Shown one piece after another: positions 38,034-45,885 of a stretch of 45,885 bases of DNA. Both the position numbers and the translations under genes were made by a program. Location of the stretch: NCBI RefSeq assembly GCF_002086155.1, contig NZ_MVHE01000043.1:1-45885 (forward strand), written 5' to 3'. The DNA comes from Mycobacterium angelicum (GTDB lineage Bacteria; Actinomycetota; Actinomycetes; Mycobacteriales; Mycobacteriaceae). The notes under the pieces are model-generated. The model searched no databases, was not told the origin of the DNA, and was given only the letters and a program-made list of their open reading frames with translations. How positions within the stretch are numbered: position 1 is the stretch's first letter; every line of letters starts with the position of its first letter.

Positions 38034-39349
38034 TCCGCCCGCAGGTGCTCGCGCAGCGTCGCACCTGCGTACTCGGTGCGGTACAAACCGCGCTCCTGCA
38101 GTAGCGGCACCACCTTGTCGACGAATTCGTCCAGGCCATGCGGGGTGAGGTGCGGCACCAGGATGAACCCGTCGCAGGCGTCGGCTTGGACGTAGCGGTC
38201 CATCTCGTCGGCGATGTGCTCGGCGGTGCCGACGAACTGCTGGCGGCTGGTGACGGCGATGACCAGTTCCCGGATCGACAGGTTTTCGGCTTGGGCGCGG
38301 TCCCGCCACGTGCGCGAGACCGCGATCGGGTCGACGTGCCGGACCCGCCCCTGGGTGATGTCGCTGTCGACGACCGGGTCGAAATCGGGCAGTGGGCCGT
38401 CCGGGTCGAAGTCCGAGAGCTCGCGGCCCCACACCTGCTCGAGCATCGCGATCGCGGTCGCGCCGCTGACCTGCTGGTAGCGAATGTGTCGCGCCTTGTC
38501 CTGCGCCTCGTCGTCGCTGTCGCCGAGGACGAAGGTGGCGGCCGGAAACACCTTGAGTTGATTGGGATTTCGTCCGGCGGCGACGGCACGGCCCTTCACG
38601 TCGGCGTAGTAGCGCTGGCCGTCTTCCAGGGAACCGTGCAGGGTGAACAGCGCGTCGGCGTGCCGGGCGCCAAAGGACCGGCCCTCGTCGGAGTCGCCGG
38701 CCTGCAACAAGACCGGATGACCCTGCGGCCCGGCCGGCAAGGTCGCAAAGCCGCGCACCTGGAACTGGGTACCCGAGTATTCGACGCTGCGGATGCGGTC
38801 CGGATCGACGTAGCGGCCGCCGTCGGCGTCGGCCAGTACGGCGCCGGGTGCCCAGCTGTCCCAGAACTTTTGCGCCGCGGTGACGAACTCCTCGGCCCGC
38901 AGATACCTGTCGGCGCGGTCGAGAAAGCCGCCGCGGCGGAAGTTGGCGCCGGTGAAGGCGTCCGAGGAGGTGACGATGTTCCAGCCGGCCCGGCCGCCGG
39001 ACAGATGGTCCAGCGTCGCGAATTGCCTTGCCACTTCGAAGGGTTCGTTGAAGGTGGTGTTGATGGTCCCGGTCAGCCCGATCCGGTCGGTGACCGCGGC
39101 CAGCGCGGCCAGCACGGTGAACGTGTCGGGCCGGCCCACCACATCCAGGTCGTAGATGAGGCCGCGATGCTCACGCAGCCGCAAGCCCTCGGCCAGGAAG
39201 AAGAAGTCGAACAGCCCCCGCTCGGCGGTACGCGCCATGTGCACGAAGGAGTCGAATTCGATCTGGCTGCCCGCGTTCGGGTCGGTCCACACGGTAGTGT
39301 TGTTGACGCCCGGGAAGTGGGCCGCGAGGTGAATCGTCTTGCGGCTCAA
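38030..39349 (-). CDS. NtaA/SnaA/DszA-type flavin-dependent monooxygenase
   Basis: A 439-residue luciferase-like protein of the NtaA/SnaA/DszA/SoxA type. The diagnostic segments are AERGLFDFFFLAEGL, GLTGTINTTFNEPFEVARQFATLDHLSGGRAGWNIVTS, then the RYLRAEEFV block and LLQAGDSDEGRSFGARHAD. These enzymes use reduced FMN from a partner reductase to attack nitrilotriacetate, sulfones or similar molecules. The TTG at 39349 is chosen because it overlaps the previous stop (TTGA), as the other genes do; a GTG at 39364 is an alternative. It is the last gene of the six-gene run from 43276. Confidence 0.9.
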   Translation of the reverse strand: MSRKTIHLAAHFPGVNNTTVWTDPNAGSQIEFDSFVHMARTAERGLFDFFFLAEGLRLREHRGLIYDLDVVGRPDTFTVLAALAAVTDRIGLTGTINTTFNEPFEVARQFATLDHLSGGRAGWNIVTSSDAFTGANFRRGGFLDRADRYLRAEEFVTAAQKFWDSWAPGAVLADADGGRYVDPDRIRSVEYSGTQFQVRGFATLPAGPQGHPVLLQAGDSDEGRSFGARHADALFTLHGSLEDGQRYYADVKGRAVAAGRNPNQLKVFPAATFVLGDSDDEAQDKARHIRYQQVSGATAIAMLEQVWGRELSDFDPDGPLPDFDPVVDSDITQGRVRHVDPIAVSRTWRDRAQAENLSIRELVIAVTSRQQFVGTAEHIADEMDRYVQADACDGFILVPHLTPHGLDEFVDKVVPLLQERGLYRTEYAGATLREHLRAD

Positions 39350-40458
39350 GGGAGTATCCCCCACTTTTCGGCGATCAGCTGGTGCGAACGAAGTCGATCG
39401 GCATGCCGGTGCGTGACCGAGGTGATGACCAGTTCGTCGGCGCCGGCCACCCGCAGCAGCGCTTCGAGCCGCTGCGCCACGTCGTCTGGATTACCGACGA
39501 ATTGCGTTGCGGTGCGGTCTTTTACCACTTCCAGCTGCTCTTCGGTCAACGGCTCGCTGCGGTCCGGGTCGGGGTAGGGTATGGCGCCGCCGCCGGCGCG
39601 GATCGAGTACACCCAGTGGCCGTAGGTGGACGCGAGATGCCGTGCGGTGTCGGTGTCCTCGGCGACGACGACGTCGGCCGAAACCACGACGTAAGGGCGT
39701 TCCAAATACGCCGACGGGACGAACGCGTCGCGGTAGGCGTCGATGGCTTCCAGCGCGGTTGCCGGGGTGATGTGGTAGCTGGCGACAAACGGAAGGCCCA
39801 GCTCTCCGGCCAGGTGCGCGCTAGGTCCTTTGGTACTGCCGAAGATCCACGGTGTCAGGTCGGCCCCCTCCCCAGGTATGGCATGCAGGTCGAAACCCTC
39901 GACGCGATAGGTGCCGGCCAGCATGGCGATGATGTCGCCAACCTGGTCGGCGAAATCGGGCGCCACCGCCTCGGGCTGCTGCAGGACCGACATGATTGCC
40001 TGCACCTGACCCAGGCCCAGCAACTTCCGCAGATCGAACGGCGCGGGAATCACCACGCCGTCTCTCTCGTGCCACACCCGCGGCGGTTTGGGTTCCCGGG
40101 GTTTGGGGTTGGGTGATGGCTTGCGCCGCTGCCCGGAACGGCCCAGGCCCAAATCGATGCGTCCGGGGTAGAACGCGTCGAGCATGCCGAAGCTCTCCAC
40201 CACCGCGGCGGCCGTGGTGTGGCTCAGCTGGACGGCGGCCGACCCCACCCGAATTCGGTTGGTAGCGGCCGCGATTTGACCGATCAGCACGGCGGGCGAC
40301 GCGCTGGCGACGGCGGCGAAGTGGTGTTCGGCAATCCAGTAGCGGCGAAAGCCCCACCGTTCGGCGTGCTGGGCCAGCTCGATGGTGTTGTGCAGTGCGG
40401 TCGCGGCGTCGCTGCCGGCACTGATCGGCACCAGGTCCAGAATCGACAGCGGGATCAC
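39346..40458 (-). CDS. Luciferase-like monooxygenase, MsnO8-like family
   Basis: A 370-residue luciferase-fold oxidoreductase. The start GTG at 40458 gives IPLSILDLVPISAGSDAATAL, and YWIAEHHFAAVASASPAVLIGQIAAATNRIRVGSAAVQLSHT follows; this is typical of the MsnO8-like family. DAFYPGRIDLGLGRS is the usual phosphate/flavin loop. The start overlaps the previous stop (GTGA) and its stop overlaps the next start (TTGA). Substrate unknown. The run of three different luciferase-like genes suggests that they act on related compounds. Confidence 0.9.
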   Translation of the reverse strand: MIPLSILDLVPISAGSDAATALHNTIELAQHAERWGFRRYWIAEHHFAAVASASPAVLIGQIAAATNRIRVGSAAVQLSHTTAAAVVESFGMLDAFYPGRIDLGLGRSGQRRKPSPNPKPREPKPPRVWHERDGVVIPAPFDLRKLLGLGQVQAIMSVLQQPEAVAPDFADQVGDIIAMLAGTYRVEGFDLHAIPGEGADLTPWIFGSTKGPSAHLAGELGLPFVASYHITPATALEAIDAYRDAFVPSAYLERPYVVVSADVVVAEDTDTARHLASTYGHWVYSIRAGGGAIPYPDPDRSEPLTEEQLEVVKDRTATQFVGNPDDVAQRLEALLRVAGADELVITSVTHRHADRLRSHQLIAEKWGILP

Positions 40459-41537
40459 TGCGGCACCCCCCGGTACCTGTTGGGCGCCACCGGCAAGCCG
40501 AGCCGCTGACGCAGCGTCTCGCCGTCGGGGTATGCGGCGCGAAAACGACCGGCCCGCTGCAGCATTGGCACCACCTCGTCGACGATCACCGGAAGGTCGG
40601 CGGCGTTGACGGCCGGCCGCAGCCGCGCGCCGTCCACGCCGAGCCGCTGCCATTCCAGCAGCATGTCCACCAATTCCGTTGCGCTGCCGGCCCAGACTAG
40701 CGTGTCGGACCGGAAGTCGGTTTCGCCGTGGAACGAAACCACCACGTCGGCAAGCACTTTCAACCGTTCGCCGACTCCGCGCACTTCGTCGAGAACGCCG
40801 GCAACCGGAGCCTCAGCCGTCGGCGTGATGAACACGACGTCGCAACTGGCCGCGGCGAACGCATAGGCCGGGCCGGCATGGGCCAGTGCCGCCACCACCG
40901 GCTGGCCCTGGGGTGGTCGCGGCGTGATCGATGGCCCCTTGACCGAGAAGTACTTGCCGGTGAAGTCGATGTAGTGCAGCTTGGACCGGTCGATGTAGCG
41001 GCCGGTGGCCGCGTCGCGGATGATCGCGTCGTCCTCCCAGCTGTCCCAGAGCCGGCGCACCACTTCGACGAAATCGACTGCCTCGCTGAACAATTCGGAC
41101 GGGTTGATCTCACGGCGCCCGAACAGCGCCGCCTCGTGCGCGGTCACGCTGACCCGCGGCTGCCAGCCGGCCCGGCCGTGCGACGCATAGTCAAGGGTGG
41201 CAATGGATTTCGAGATGTGGAACGGCTCGGTGTGAGTGACGGTCGCCACCGGTACCAGCCCGATGTCGCGGGTGACCGGCGCGACGCGGGCGGCGACCAG
41301 CACCGCGTCTGCGCGGCCCGCCAGACGCTCGGGACGGATACGCTCGCCGCGTCCGATCTGCGGCATGAAGCTGTCGTCGATGGTCAGGAAGTCCAACAGC
41401 CCACGCTCGGCGGTGACGGCGAGGTCGGTCCAGTAGCGACCGCTGAGCACTGACTCGGCCGCCGGGGTGGCTCGCCAGGCCTGCGGATGCCAGCCGTACC
41501 CGTCCAGCGCGACGGCGAGATGCAGCTGGGCCGTCAT
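40455..41537 (-). CDS. Luciferase-like monooxygenase, NtaA-related
   Basis: A 360-residue luciferase-like protein. It has AERGLLDFLTIDDSFMP, IGLVPVATVTHTEPFHISKSIATLDYASHGRAGWQ and the segment YIDFTGKYFSVKGPS found in NtaA-like enzymes, but lacks the longer C-terminal part of the enzyme at 38030. The start at 41537 overlaps the acetyltransferase stop (ATGA); a longer frame back to 41759 has no family support. It is expected to use reduced flavin. Substrate unknown. Confidence 0.88.
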   Translation of the reverse strand: MTAQLHLAVALDGYGWHPQAWRATPAAESVLSGRYWTDLAVTAERGLLDFLTIDDSFMPQIGRGERIRPERLAGRADAVLVAARVAPVTRDIGLVPVATVTHTEPFHISKSIATLDYASHGRAGWQPRVSVTAHEAALFGRREINPSELFSEAVDFVEVVRRLWDSWEDDAIIRDAATGRYIDRSKLHYIDFTGKYFSVKGPSITPRPPQGQPVVAALAHAGPAYAFAAASCDVVFITPTAEAPVAGVLDEVRGVGERLKVLADVVVSFHGETDFRSDTLVWAGSATELVDMLLEWQRLGVDGARLRPAVNAADLPVIVDEVVPMLQRAGRFRAAYPDGETLRQRLGLPVAPNRYRGVPQ

Positions 41538-42010
41538 GGCAGTTCCTTCAGGAAGGCGACGGGAAACACCGGCCCGAGTGCGGGCAGCGGCCCGGGCAAT
41601 CGGGTGTATCCGCCGGCGCGATACAACTCTTCGGCCTCGGGCTGGCGGTCGCCGGTGGTCAGGTAGACCTTGCGGTAACCGCGGGCGGCGATCGCGGCCT
41701 CCAGCTCGGCCAGCAGCGCGCGGGCGTACCCGCGCTGGCGGTGTTCGCGGTCGGTCCAAACCCGCTTCAGCTCGGCGGTGTCGTCGTCGAATCGGCAGAA
41801 TGCGCCGCCGGTGACCGACCGGCCGTCCAGCACCCCGATCAGCATGCCGCCGTCGGGTGGGGCGAATTCGTTGGGCAGGCTGTCGGTGAGCCAGGCCAGC
41901 ACGGCCTCCCGCGCGATGCCGTAGCGCTGTGCGTATTCGACGGCCAACTCGGCCAGCAGCGGTTGCGTGAGCGGATCGTCCAGGGTGGCCGGTACGAAGC
42001 GAAGCGTCAC
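41534..42010 (-). CDS. GNAT-family N-acetyltransferase
   Basis: A 158-residue GNAT protein. The acetyl-CoA pyrophosphate loop is at RQRGYARALLAELEAA (about residues 93-108), followed by the YLTTGDRQPEAEELYRAGGYTRL end typical of the fold. The GTG at 42010 has GGAAATTG nine bases ahead; a TTG at 42022 is possible but lacks a binding site. It lies between the methyltransferase and the first monooxygenase in a tightly packed run. It could acetylate a small amine linked to the monooxygenase substrates; this is inference. Confidence 0.87.
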   Translation of the reverse strand: MTLRFVPATLDDPLTQPLLAELAVEYAQRYGIAREAVLAWLTDSLPNEFAPPDGGMLIGVLDGRSVTGGAFCRFDDDTAELKRVWTDREHRQRGYARALLAELEAAIAARGYRKVYLTTGDRQPEAEELYRAGGYTRLPGPLPALGPVFPVAFLKELP

Positions 42011-42028
42011 GTCAATTTCCAACGCCGG

Positions 42029-42913
42029 TCACCCGGAAGCATTCCGGGTCGCGGTGACGTAGCGGGGGGTGATCGCCAGATCGTGTTCGCTGATCGGCTT
42101 GCGGCCCGTCATGCCGACGGCGGCGAGCAGCTCGAGGAGGGTCCGTTCGGTTGTCGTCCAGCCGTGGGCCGCCAGAAAATCGGGGACCGAGCGGAATTCG
42201 TCGGCGTAGGTGAGCCTGGCCAGGTCGACGTCGAGACCTTGTTGGCGCCAGCGGTCGACGAAGGCGCGGCCTTCCTGCAGTTGCAGCGGCGTCCAGGTGG
42301 GCATGTGATCGGCGGCCAACCGGCTGCCCGGGGCGCTGACCGCGGTGACGTCGTGCAGTAGGCGGTCCTGCGCGTCCGGCGGCAGATAGCCGACGAGCAG
42401 GTTTTCCGCGATCCACACCGTGGGCCGGCCGGCGTCGAAACCGACCCGCCGCAGCGCCGTCAGCCAATCCTGGCGAAGGTCGACGCCGACCGCGCAGCGG
42501 TTCGCTCTTAGCTTGGCACCCAGCCCGCGCAAGACCTCCGTCTTGAAGTCGATCACTTCCGGCTGATCGACCTCGTACACCGTCGTCCCGGGCGGCCACC
42601 GCAGCCGATACGGCCGCGTGTCCATCCCGGACGCCAGAATCACCGCTTGGCGGATACCGGCCTGGCCCGCGCAGGTGAGGAACTCGTCCACGAACCGGGC
42701 GTGCGCGGTGAGGATATAAATCAGGCCGCTCATTAAGACGTTGTCGACCAGTCCGGTGAAGTACTCCACTCCGGCGGCTCGAACCAGCGGCTCGGCGTAG
42801 GGGTCGTCGATCAGTCCCTTGCGGGTCGCGACGGCCCTGGCGGCCGCGCCGAACGTGGCGGTCATTCCGACGCCGGTGGCCGGATCCCAGGTGTCGCCCT
42901 CGGTTCTGGTCAT
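42029..42913 (-). CDS. SAM-dependent methyltransferase (LCMT/TIGR00027 type)
   Basis: A 294-residue protein of the mycobacterial putative methyltransferase family related to leucine carboxyl methyltransferases. The start segment WDPATGVGMTATFGAAARA, the SAM site VILASGMDTRPYRLRWP (about residues 91-107), the VYEVDQPEVIDFK acidic strand and WIAENLLVGYLPPDA are diagnostic. Mycobacteria have many copies with unknown substrates. Its ATG follows the DUF3054 stop without a gap. Confidence 0.9.
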   Translation of the reverse strand: MTRTEGDTWDPATGVGMTATFGAAARAVATRKGLIDDPYAEPLVRAAGVEYFTGLVDNVLMSGLIYILTAHARFVDEFLTCAGQAGIRQAVILASGMDTRPYRLRWPPGTTVYEVDQPEVIDFKTEVLRGLGAKLRANRCAVGVDLRQDWLTALRRVGFDAGRPTVWIAENLLVGYLPPDAQDRLLHDVTAVSAPGSRLAADHMPTWTPLQLQEGRAFVDRWRQQGLDVDLARLTYADEFRSVPDFLAAHGWTTTERTLLELLAAVGMTGRKPISEHDLAITPRYVTATRNASG

Positions 42914-43276
42914 TTAGCCGCGTCGCCGGGCGAGGCCGACGGCCGCTCGCCAGCCCAGCAGCAGCACCGCGGTGACCGTCGACGCCACCACGATGAAACT
43001 CGCCGCGACGCCCGCCGAGCTCGCCTTGCGCAACAACATGCCGACCGCCACCGTGCACACCCAGACGATCAGCCCGGTGGGAGCCACCGCCGTGGGACGC
43101 TGCCAAGCGCGCGAGAGCAGCCAGCCGACCACCGTCCCGCTGAGGAATGGCCAGGCCGTGGTCGCGAGGCCGGTGACGTTGATTCCTTCGTCATGGCTGC
43201 GGCGCCCGAGCGCGCAGAACACCAGGACGGCCACCACGTCTATAACGAGCCAAGCCGGCCCACGCCGCGGTTGCAT
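42914..43276 (-). CDS. DUF3054 membrane protein, Rv0401-like
   Basis: A 120-residue membrane protein with four hydrophobic segments at about residues 8-22, 38-55, 67-82 and 90-112. The family motif CALGRRSHDEG is near residue 21 and WPFLSGTVVGWLLSRAW near residue 42. DUF3054 has no known function. It sits at the head of the six-gene minus-strand run and is divergent from fadE7, 34 bases away, so the two may share a promoter region. It corresponds to Rv0401. Confidence 0.88.
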   Translation of the reverse strand: MQPRRGPAWLVIDVVAVLVFCALGRRSHDEGINVTGLATTAWPFLSGTVVGWLLSRAWQRPTAVAPTGLIVWVCTVAVGMLLRKASSAGVAASFIVVASTVTAVLLLGWRAAVGLARRRG

Positions 43277-43310
43277 GCAGCGAGATTACCGGGCCGGGCA
43301 GGATGAGGTG

Positions 43311-44498
43311 ATGAGCACCGATACCCCGCCCCCCTTCGACCCCTACGACCCGCTGGGGCTGGACGCGTCGCTAGCCGACGACGAGATCGCGGTGCGCGAC
43401 ACCGTGCGAAAGTTCTGCGCCGAGCACGTCACCCCGCACGTCGCCGGCTGGTTCGAGGATGGCGATCTGCCGGTGGCGCGCGAATTGGCCAAACAATTCG
43501 GCGAACTGGGGCTGCTGGGCATGCACTTGCACGGCTATGGCTGCGGCGGCGCCTCGGCGGTGCACTACGGCCTGGCGTGTCTGGAGCTGGAAGCCGCCGA
43601 CTCCGGTATCCGGTCGCTGGTGTCGGTGCAGGGCTCGCTGGCCATGTTCGCGATCTGGAACAACGGCTCGGAGCAGCAGAAGCAGCAGTGGCTGCCCGGC
43701 ATGGCCGCCGGCGAGCTGCTTGGCTGCTTCGGGTTGACCGAGCCGGACGTCGGATCTGACCCGGCCGCGATGAAAACCCGTGCGCGCCGCGATGGTTCGG
43801 ATTGGGTGCTCAACGGGCGCAAGATGTGGATCACCAACGGGTCGATCGCCGACGTCGCCGTGGTCTGGGCCGCCACCGACGAAGGGGTTCGCGGCTTTGT
43901 GGTGCCCACCGATACGCCGGGCTTCACCGCCAACACCATCCACCACAAGCTGTCGCTGCGGGCGTCGATAACCAGCGAGTTGGTACTCGACGATGTACGG
44001 GTGCCGGGAGACGCGATGCTGCCGGGCGCGATTGGCCTCAAGGGTCCGCTGGCGTGTCTGTCGGAGGCGCGCTACGGCATCGTCTGGGGTTCGATGGGCG
44101 CGGCGCGCTCGGCCTGGCAGGCTGCCCTGGACTATGCGCTGCAACGCACTCAATTCGATCGGCCGATCGCCGGGTTCCAGCTGACCCAGGCGAAGCTGGT
44201 CGACATGGCCGTGGAACTGCACAAGGGTCAGCTGCTGTCGTTGCACCTGGGCCGGCTCAAGGACAGTGTGGGCCTGCGGCCCGACCAGGTCAGCTTCGGC
44301 AAGCTCAACAACACCCGGGAGGCCATCGAAATCTGTCGGACCGCGCGAACGATATTGGGCGGCAACGGAATATCGCTGGAATATCCGGTGATCCGGCATA
44401 TGGTCAACCTGGAATCGGTGCTCACCTACGAGGGGACGCCCGAGATGCACCAGCTGGTTCTCGGTCAAGCCTTCACCGGCCTGGCCGCGTTCCGGTAG
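43311..44498 (+). CDS. fadE7: Acyl-CoA dehydrogenase FadE7
   Basis: A 395-residue acyl-CoA dehydrogenase corresponding to Rv0400c. It has the flavin-binding GCFGLTEPDVGSDPAAMKT (about residues 139-157) and WITNGSIADVAVVWA, and a C-terminal LTYEGTPEMHQLVLGQAFTG with the glutamate (YEG) in the position of the catalytic base of the glutaryl-CoA dehydrogenase-like group. The ATG at 43311 follows GGATGAGGTG and matches the family start. Substrate chain unknown. It is followed nine bases later by lpqK. Confidence 0.93.
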   Translation: MSTDTPPPFDPYDPLGLDASLADDEIAVRDTVRKFCAEHVTPHVAGWFEDGDLPVARELAKQFGELGLLGMHLHGYGCGGASAVHYGLACLELEAADSGIRSLVSVQGSLAMFAIWNNGSEQQKQQWLPGMAAGELLGCFGLTEPDVGSDPAAMKTRARRDGSDWVLNGRKMWITNGSIADVAVVWAATDEGVRGFVVPTDTPGFTANTIHHKLSLRASITSELVLDDVRVPGDAMLPGAIGLKGPLACLSEARYGIVWGSMGAARSAWQAALDYALQRTQFDRPIAGFQLTQAKLVDMAVELHKGQLLSLHLGRLKDSVGLRPDQVSFGKLNNTREAIEICRTARTILGGNGISLEYPVIRHMVNLESVLTYEGTPEMHQLVLGQAFTGLAAFR

Positions 44499-44507
44499 AA
44501 CACAGGC

Positions 44508-45743
44508 ATGCGGGTTTTGCGTCTCGTCTGTTGCGTGGTTTTCGCTGCGGCTGTGCTGGGGGGCTGCGGCTCGGCTCAGCTTGCGCCGCCGCCGTCGTCG
44601 AATGAGGCAGCGGGTCAGGCCGACGCGGTCATGCGAGTGGTCCGCGACTTCATGGGACAAGCGCATCTAAGGGCGGTACTGGTTCGGGTGACCGTGGATG
44701 GCAAGGAGATCGTCACACAGGCCGTCGGCGATTCGATGACCGGCGTACCGGCGACCACGGACATGCGGTTCCGCAATGGCGCGGTCGCGATCTCCTACGT
44801 TTCGTCGCTGCTGCTCAAGCTGGTCGACGAGAAGAAGGTGAGCCTGGACGACAAGCTGTCCCGTTGGCTGCCCGACTTTCCGCACGCCGACCGGGTCACC
44901 CTGGGTCAACTTGCCCAGATGACGTCGGGTTACCCGGACTATGTTCTGGGCAACGACACGTTCGACGACCTGTTCTACGCAAACCCATTCCGGCAGTGGA
45001 CAACTCAAGACCTTCTCGCGCAGATCTCGTCGCGGCCGCTGCTCTACGAGCCGGGGACGAATTGGAATTATGCGCACACCAACTACATTCTGTTGGGGCT
45101 GGCGCTGGAGAAGGCCACCGGCCTGGATATGCCGACACTGCTGCACAAGAAGGTGCTTGCGCCGCTGGGGCTGACGGCCACCACCAATTCCGATACGCCG
45201 GCCATCCCCGGGCCCGCCCTGCATGCGTTCAGCTCCGAGCGCCGCGAGTTTTTGAAAATCCCTGCGGGAGTGCCGTTTTACGAGGAATCGACCTATTGGA
45301 ATCCGTCCTGGACGATTACCCACGGGGCGATTCAGACGACGACCATCTACGACCTGGAGGCCACCGCCGCGGGCATCGGTTCGGGCAAGCTGCTGTCGGC
45401 GGAGTCGTACAAGATGATGGTGTCCACCGATCTGCGCGGCACAGCGCGTCGTCAACCGGGTTGCCCAACGTGTTTTGAGCAGACGGATGGCTACACCTAT
45501 GGTCTGGGGATCGTCATCTCCGGTCATTGGTTGCTGCAGAATCCGATGTTCGGCGGGTATGCCGCGGTGGAGGCGTACCTACCGTCGCAGCGAATCGCGA
45601 TTGCCGTCGCCGTTACCTTTGCGCCCGAGGCCTTTGACGACCAAGGCAACTACCGCAATCAGGCCGACATTCTGTTCCGCAAGATCGGTGCCGAAATCGC
45701 ACCGAACGACGCTCCGCCCCTACCGCCGACACCTGAAAGGTAG
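44508..45743 (+). CDS. lpqK: LpqK, beta-lactamase-fold lipoprotein lacking catalytic residues
   Basis: A 411-residue exported lipoprotein corresponding to Rv0399c. The signal peptide ends with the lipobox LGGC (Cys20). The rest is the class C beta-lactamase/DD-peptidase fold, with MRFRNGAVAISYVSSLLLKLV, then LDDKLSRWLPDFPHADRVTLGQLAQMTSGYPDY. The family nucleophile motif SXXK is AVAI at residues 92-95, so serine and lysine are lost, and the YXN motif is YAH at 188-190. It is therefore probably inactive as a hydrolase and may bind a ligand. It is nine bases after fadE7. Confidence 0.92.
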   Translation: MRVLRLVCCVVFAAAVLGGCGSAQLAPPPSSNEAAGQADAVMRVVRDFMGQAHLRAVLVRVTVDGKEIVTQAVGDSMTGVPATTDMRFRNGAVAISYVSSLLLKLVDEKKVSLDDKLSRWLPDFPHADRVTLGQLAQMTSGYPDYVLGNDTFDDLFYANPFRQWTTQDLLAQISSRPLLYEPGTNWNYAHTNYILLGLALEKATGLDMPTLLHKKVLAPLGLTATTNSDTPAIPGPALHAFSSERREFLKIPAGVPFYEESTYWNPSWTITHGAIQTTTIYDLEATAAGIGSGKLLSAESYKMMVSTDLRGTARRQPGCPTCFEQTDGYTYGLGIVISGHWLLQNPMFGGYAAVEAYLPSQRIAIAVAVTFAPEAFDDQGNYRNQADILFRKIGAEIAPNDAPPLPPTPER

Positions 45744-45746
45744 CCA

Positions 45747-45885
45747 ATGCGTTTCGCGTATCTGATTATCGTTGTGTTGCTGGGGTTTTCGGTATGTCTG
45801 CCGGTGGCGGGTGCCGAGCCGGGTGCCGTTTTGCCGCCGATGACCTCGACCGGGGCCGGGCCGGTGATCGGCGGGGGCGGTGCGG
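45747..45885 (+). CDS. Secreted protein, Rv0398c-like, N-terminal part
   Basis: The frame starts at an ATG three bases after the lpqK stop and remains open to the window edge. The 46 readable residues are a signal peptide (MRFAYLIIVVLLGFSVCLPV, cleavage likely after AGA) and the start of a mature part (EPGAVLPPMTSTGAGPVIGG). It matches the position and type of Rv0398c. The rest lies outside the window. It may be cotranscribed with lpqK. Confidence 0.8.
   Translation, partial: MRFAYLIIVVLLGFSVCLPVAGAEPGAVLPPMTSTGAGPVIGGGGA

Noticed and set aside
42972..43310. Extended start for fadE7 giving 508 residues
   Set aside because: The extra part is antisense to DUF3054 and has no acyl-CoA dehydrogenase similarity. 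The ATG at 43311 has a binding site and matches the family start.

Overview
The window is a GC-rich mycobacterial chromosome segment. Two PE_PGRS genes, LpqK/LpqL/LpqM-type lipoproteins, F420-dependent glucose-6-phosphate dehydrogenase and PknG point to a slow-growing Mycobacterium related to, but outside, the M. tuberculosis complex. Gene order follows H37Rv Rv0423c (thiC) back to Rv0398c, read in reverse. The H37Rv names are recalled from memory, not from a search. The exact species cannot be decided from the sequence.

Layout. 1-5.6 kb: end of a PE_PGRS gene, then a TPP riboswitch driving thiC-thiD-hydrolase, a two-domain TetR regulator and two small membrane proteins. 5.6-13.9 kb: lpqM, then an accessory block between lpqM and the lpqL genes, which are adjacent in H37Rv. 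The block holds a wrecked Type ISP restriction-modification gene, fragments of IS21-family elements, an intact SLC4-like (bicarbonate/anion) transporter between two IS21 ends, and an intact vapBC toxin-antitoxin pair. 13.9-18.6 kb: tandem M28-type lipoproteins (lpqL plus a paralogue that has lost zinc ligands), a DUF2752 protein, a CD225 protein and a secreted protein. 18.7-22.2 kb: thiO-thiS-thiG-SGNH hydrolase under a second TPP riboswitch, with thiE divergent from a shared palindromic promoter. 22.2-27.5 kb: mutT3 and the glnX-glnH-pknG signalling operon. 27.5-31.2 kb: a degenerate 110-bp repeat cluster, a DUF559 nuclease-like gene and a DUF1800/DUF1501 pair. 31.2-37.3 kb: fgd1-pta-ackA and a complete PE_PGRS gene. 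37.3-43.3 kb: a metallo-beta-lactamase-fold protein and a tightly overlapped run of DUF3054, methyltransferase, acetyltransferase and three luciferase-like monooxygenases, where H37Rv carries mmpL1/mmpS1/fadD30/pks6. 43.3-45.9 kb: fadE7, lpqK and the start of a secreted protein.

How the genes work together. ThiC and ThiD make the pyrimidine half of thiamine, ThiO/ThiS/ThiG the thiazole half, and ThiE joins them. TPP riboswitches govern two of the three units, while thiE looks leaderless and so would escape riboswitch control. GlnH, GlnX and PknG form an amino-acid sensing relay across the membrane. Fgd1 supplies reduced F420, and Pta/AckA handle acetyl-CoA/acetate exchange.

Most notable observations: the dismantled Type ISP enzyme, the SLC4-like gene between IS21 ends, the catalytically degenerate LpqL paralogue and LpqK, the three-monooxygenase operon, and the palindromic divergent thiO/thiE promoter. 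I did not find a clearly new defence or mobile system that is intact.
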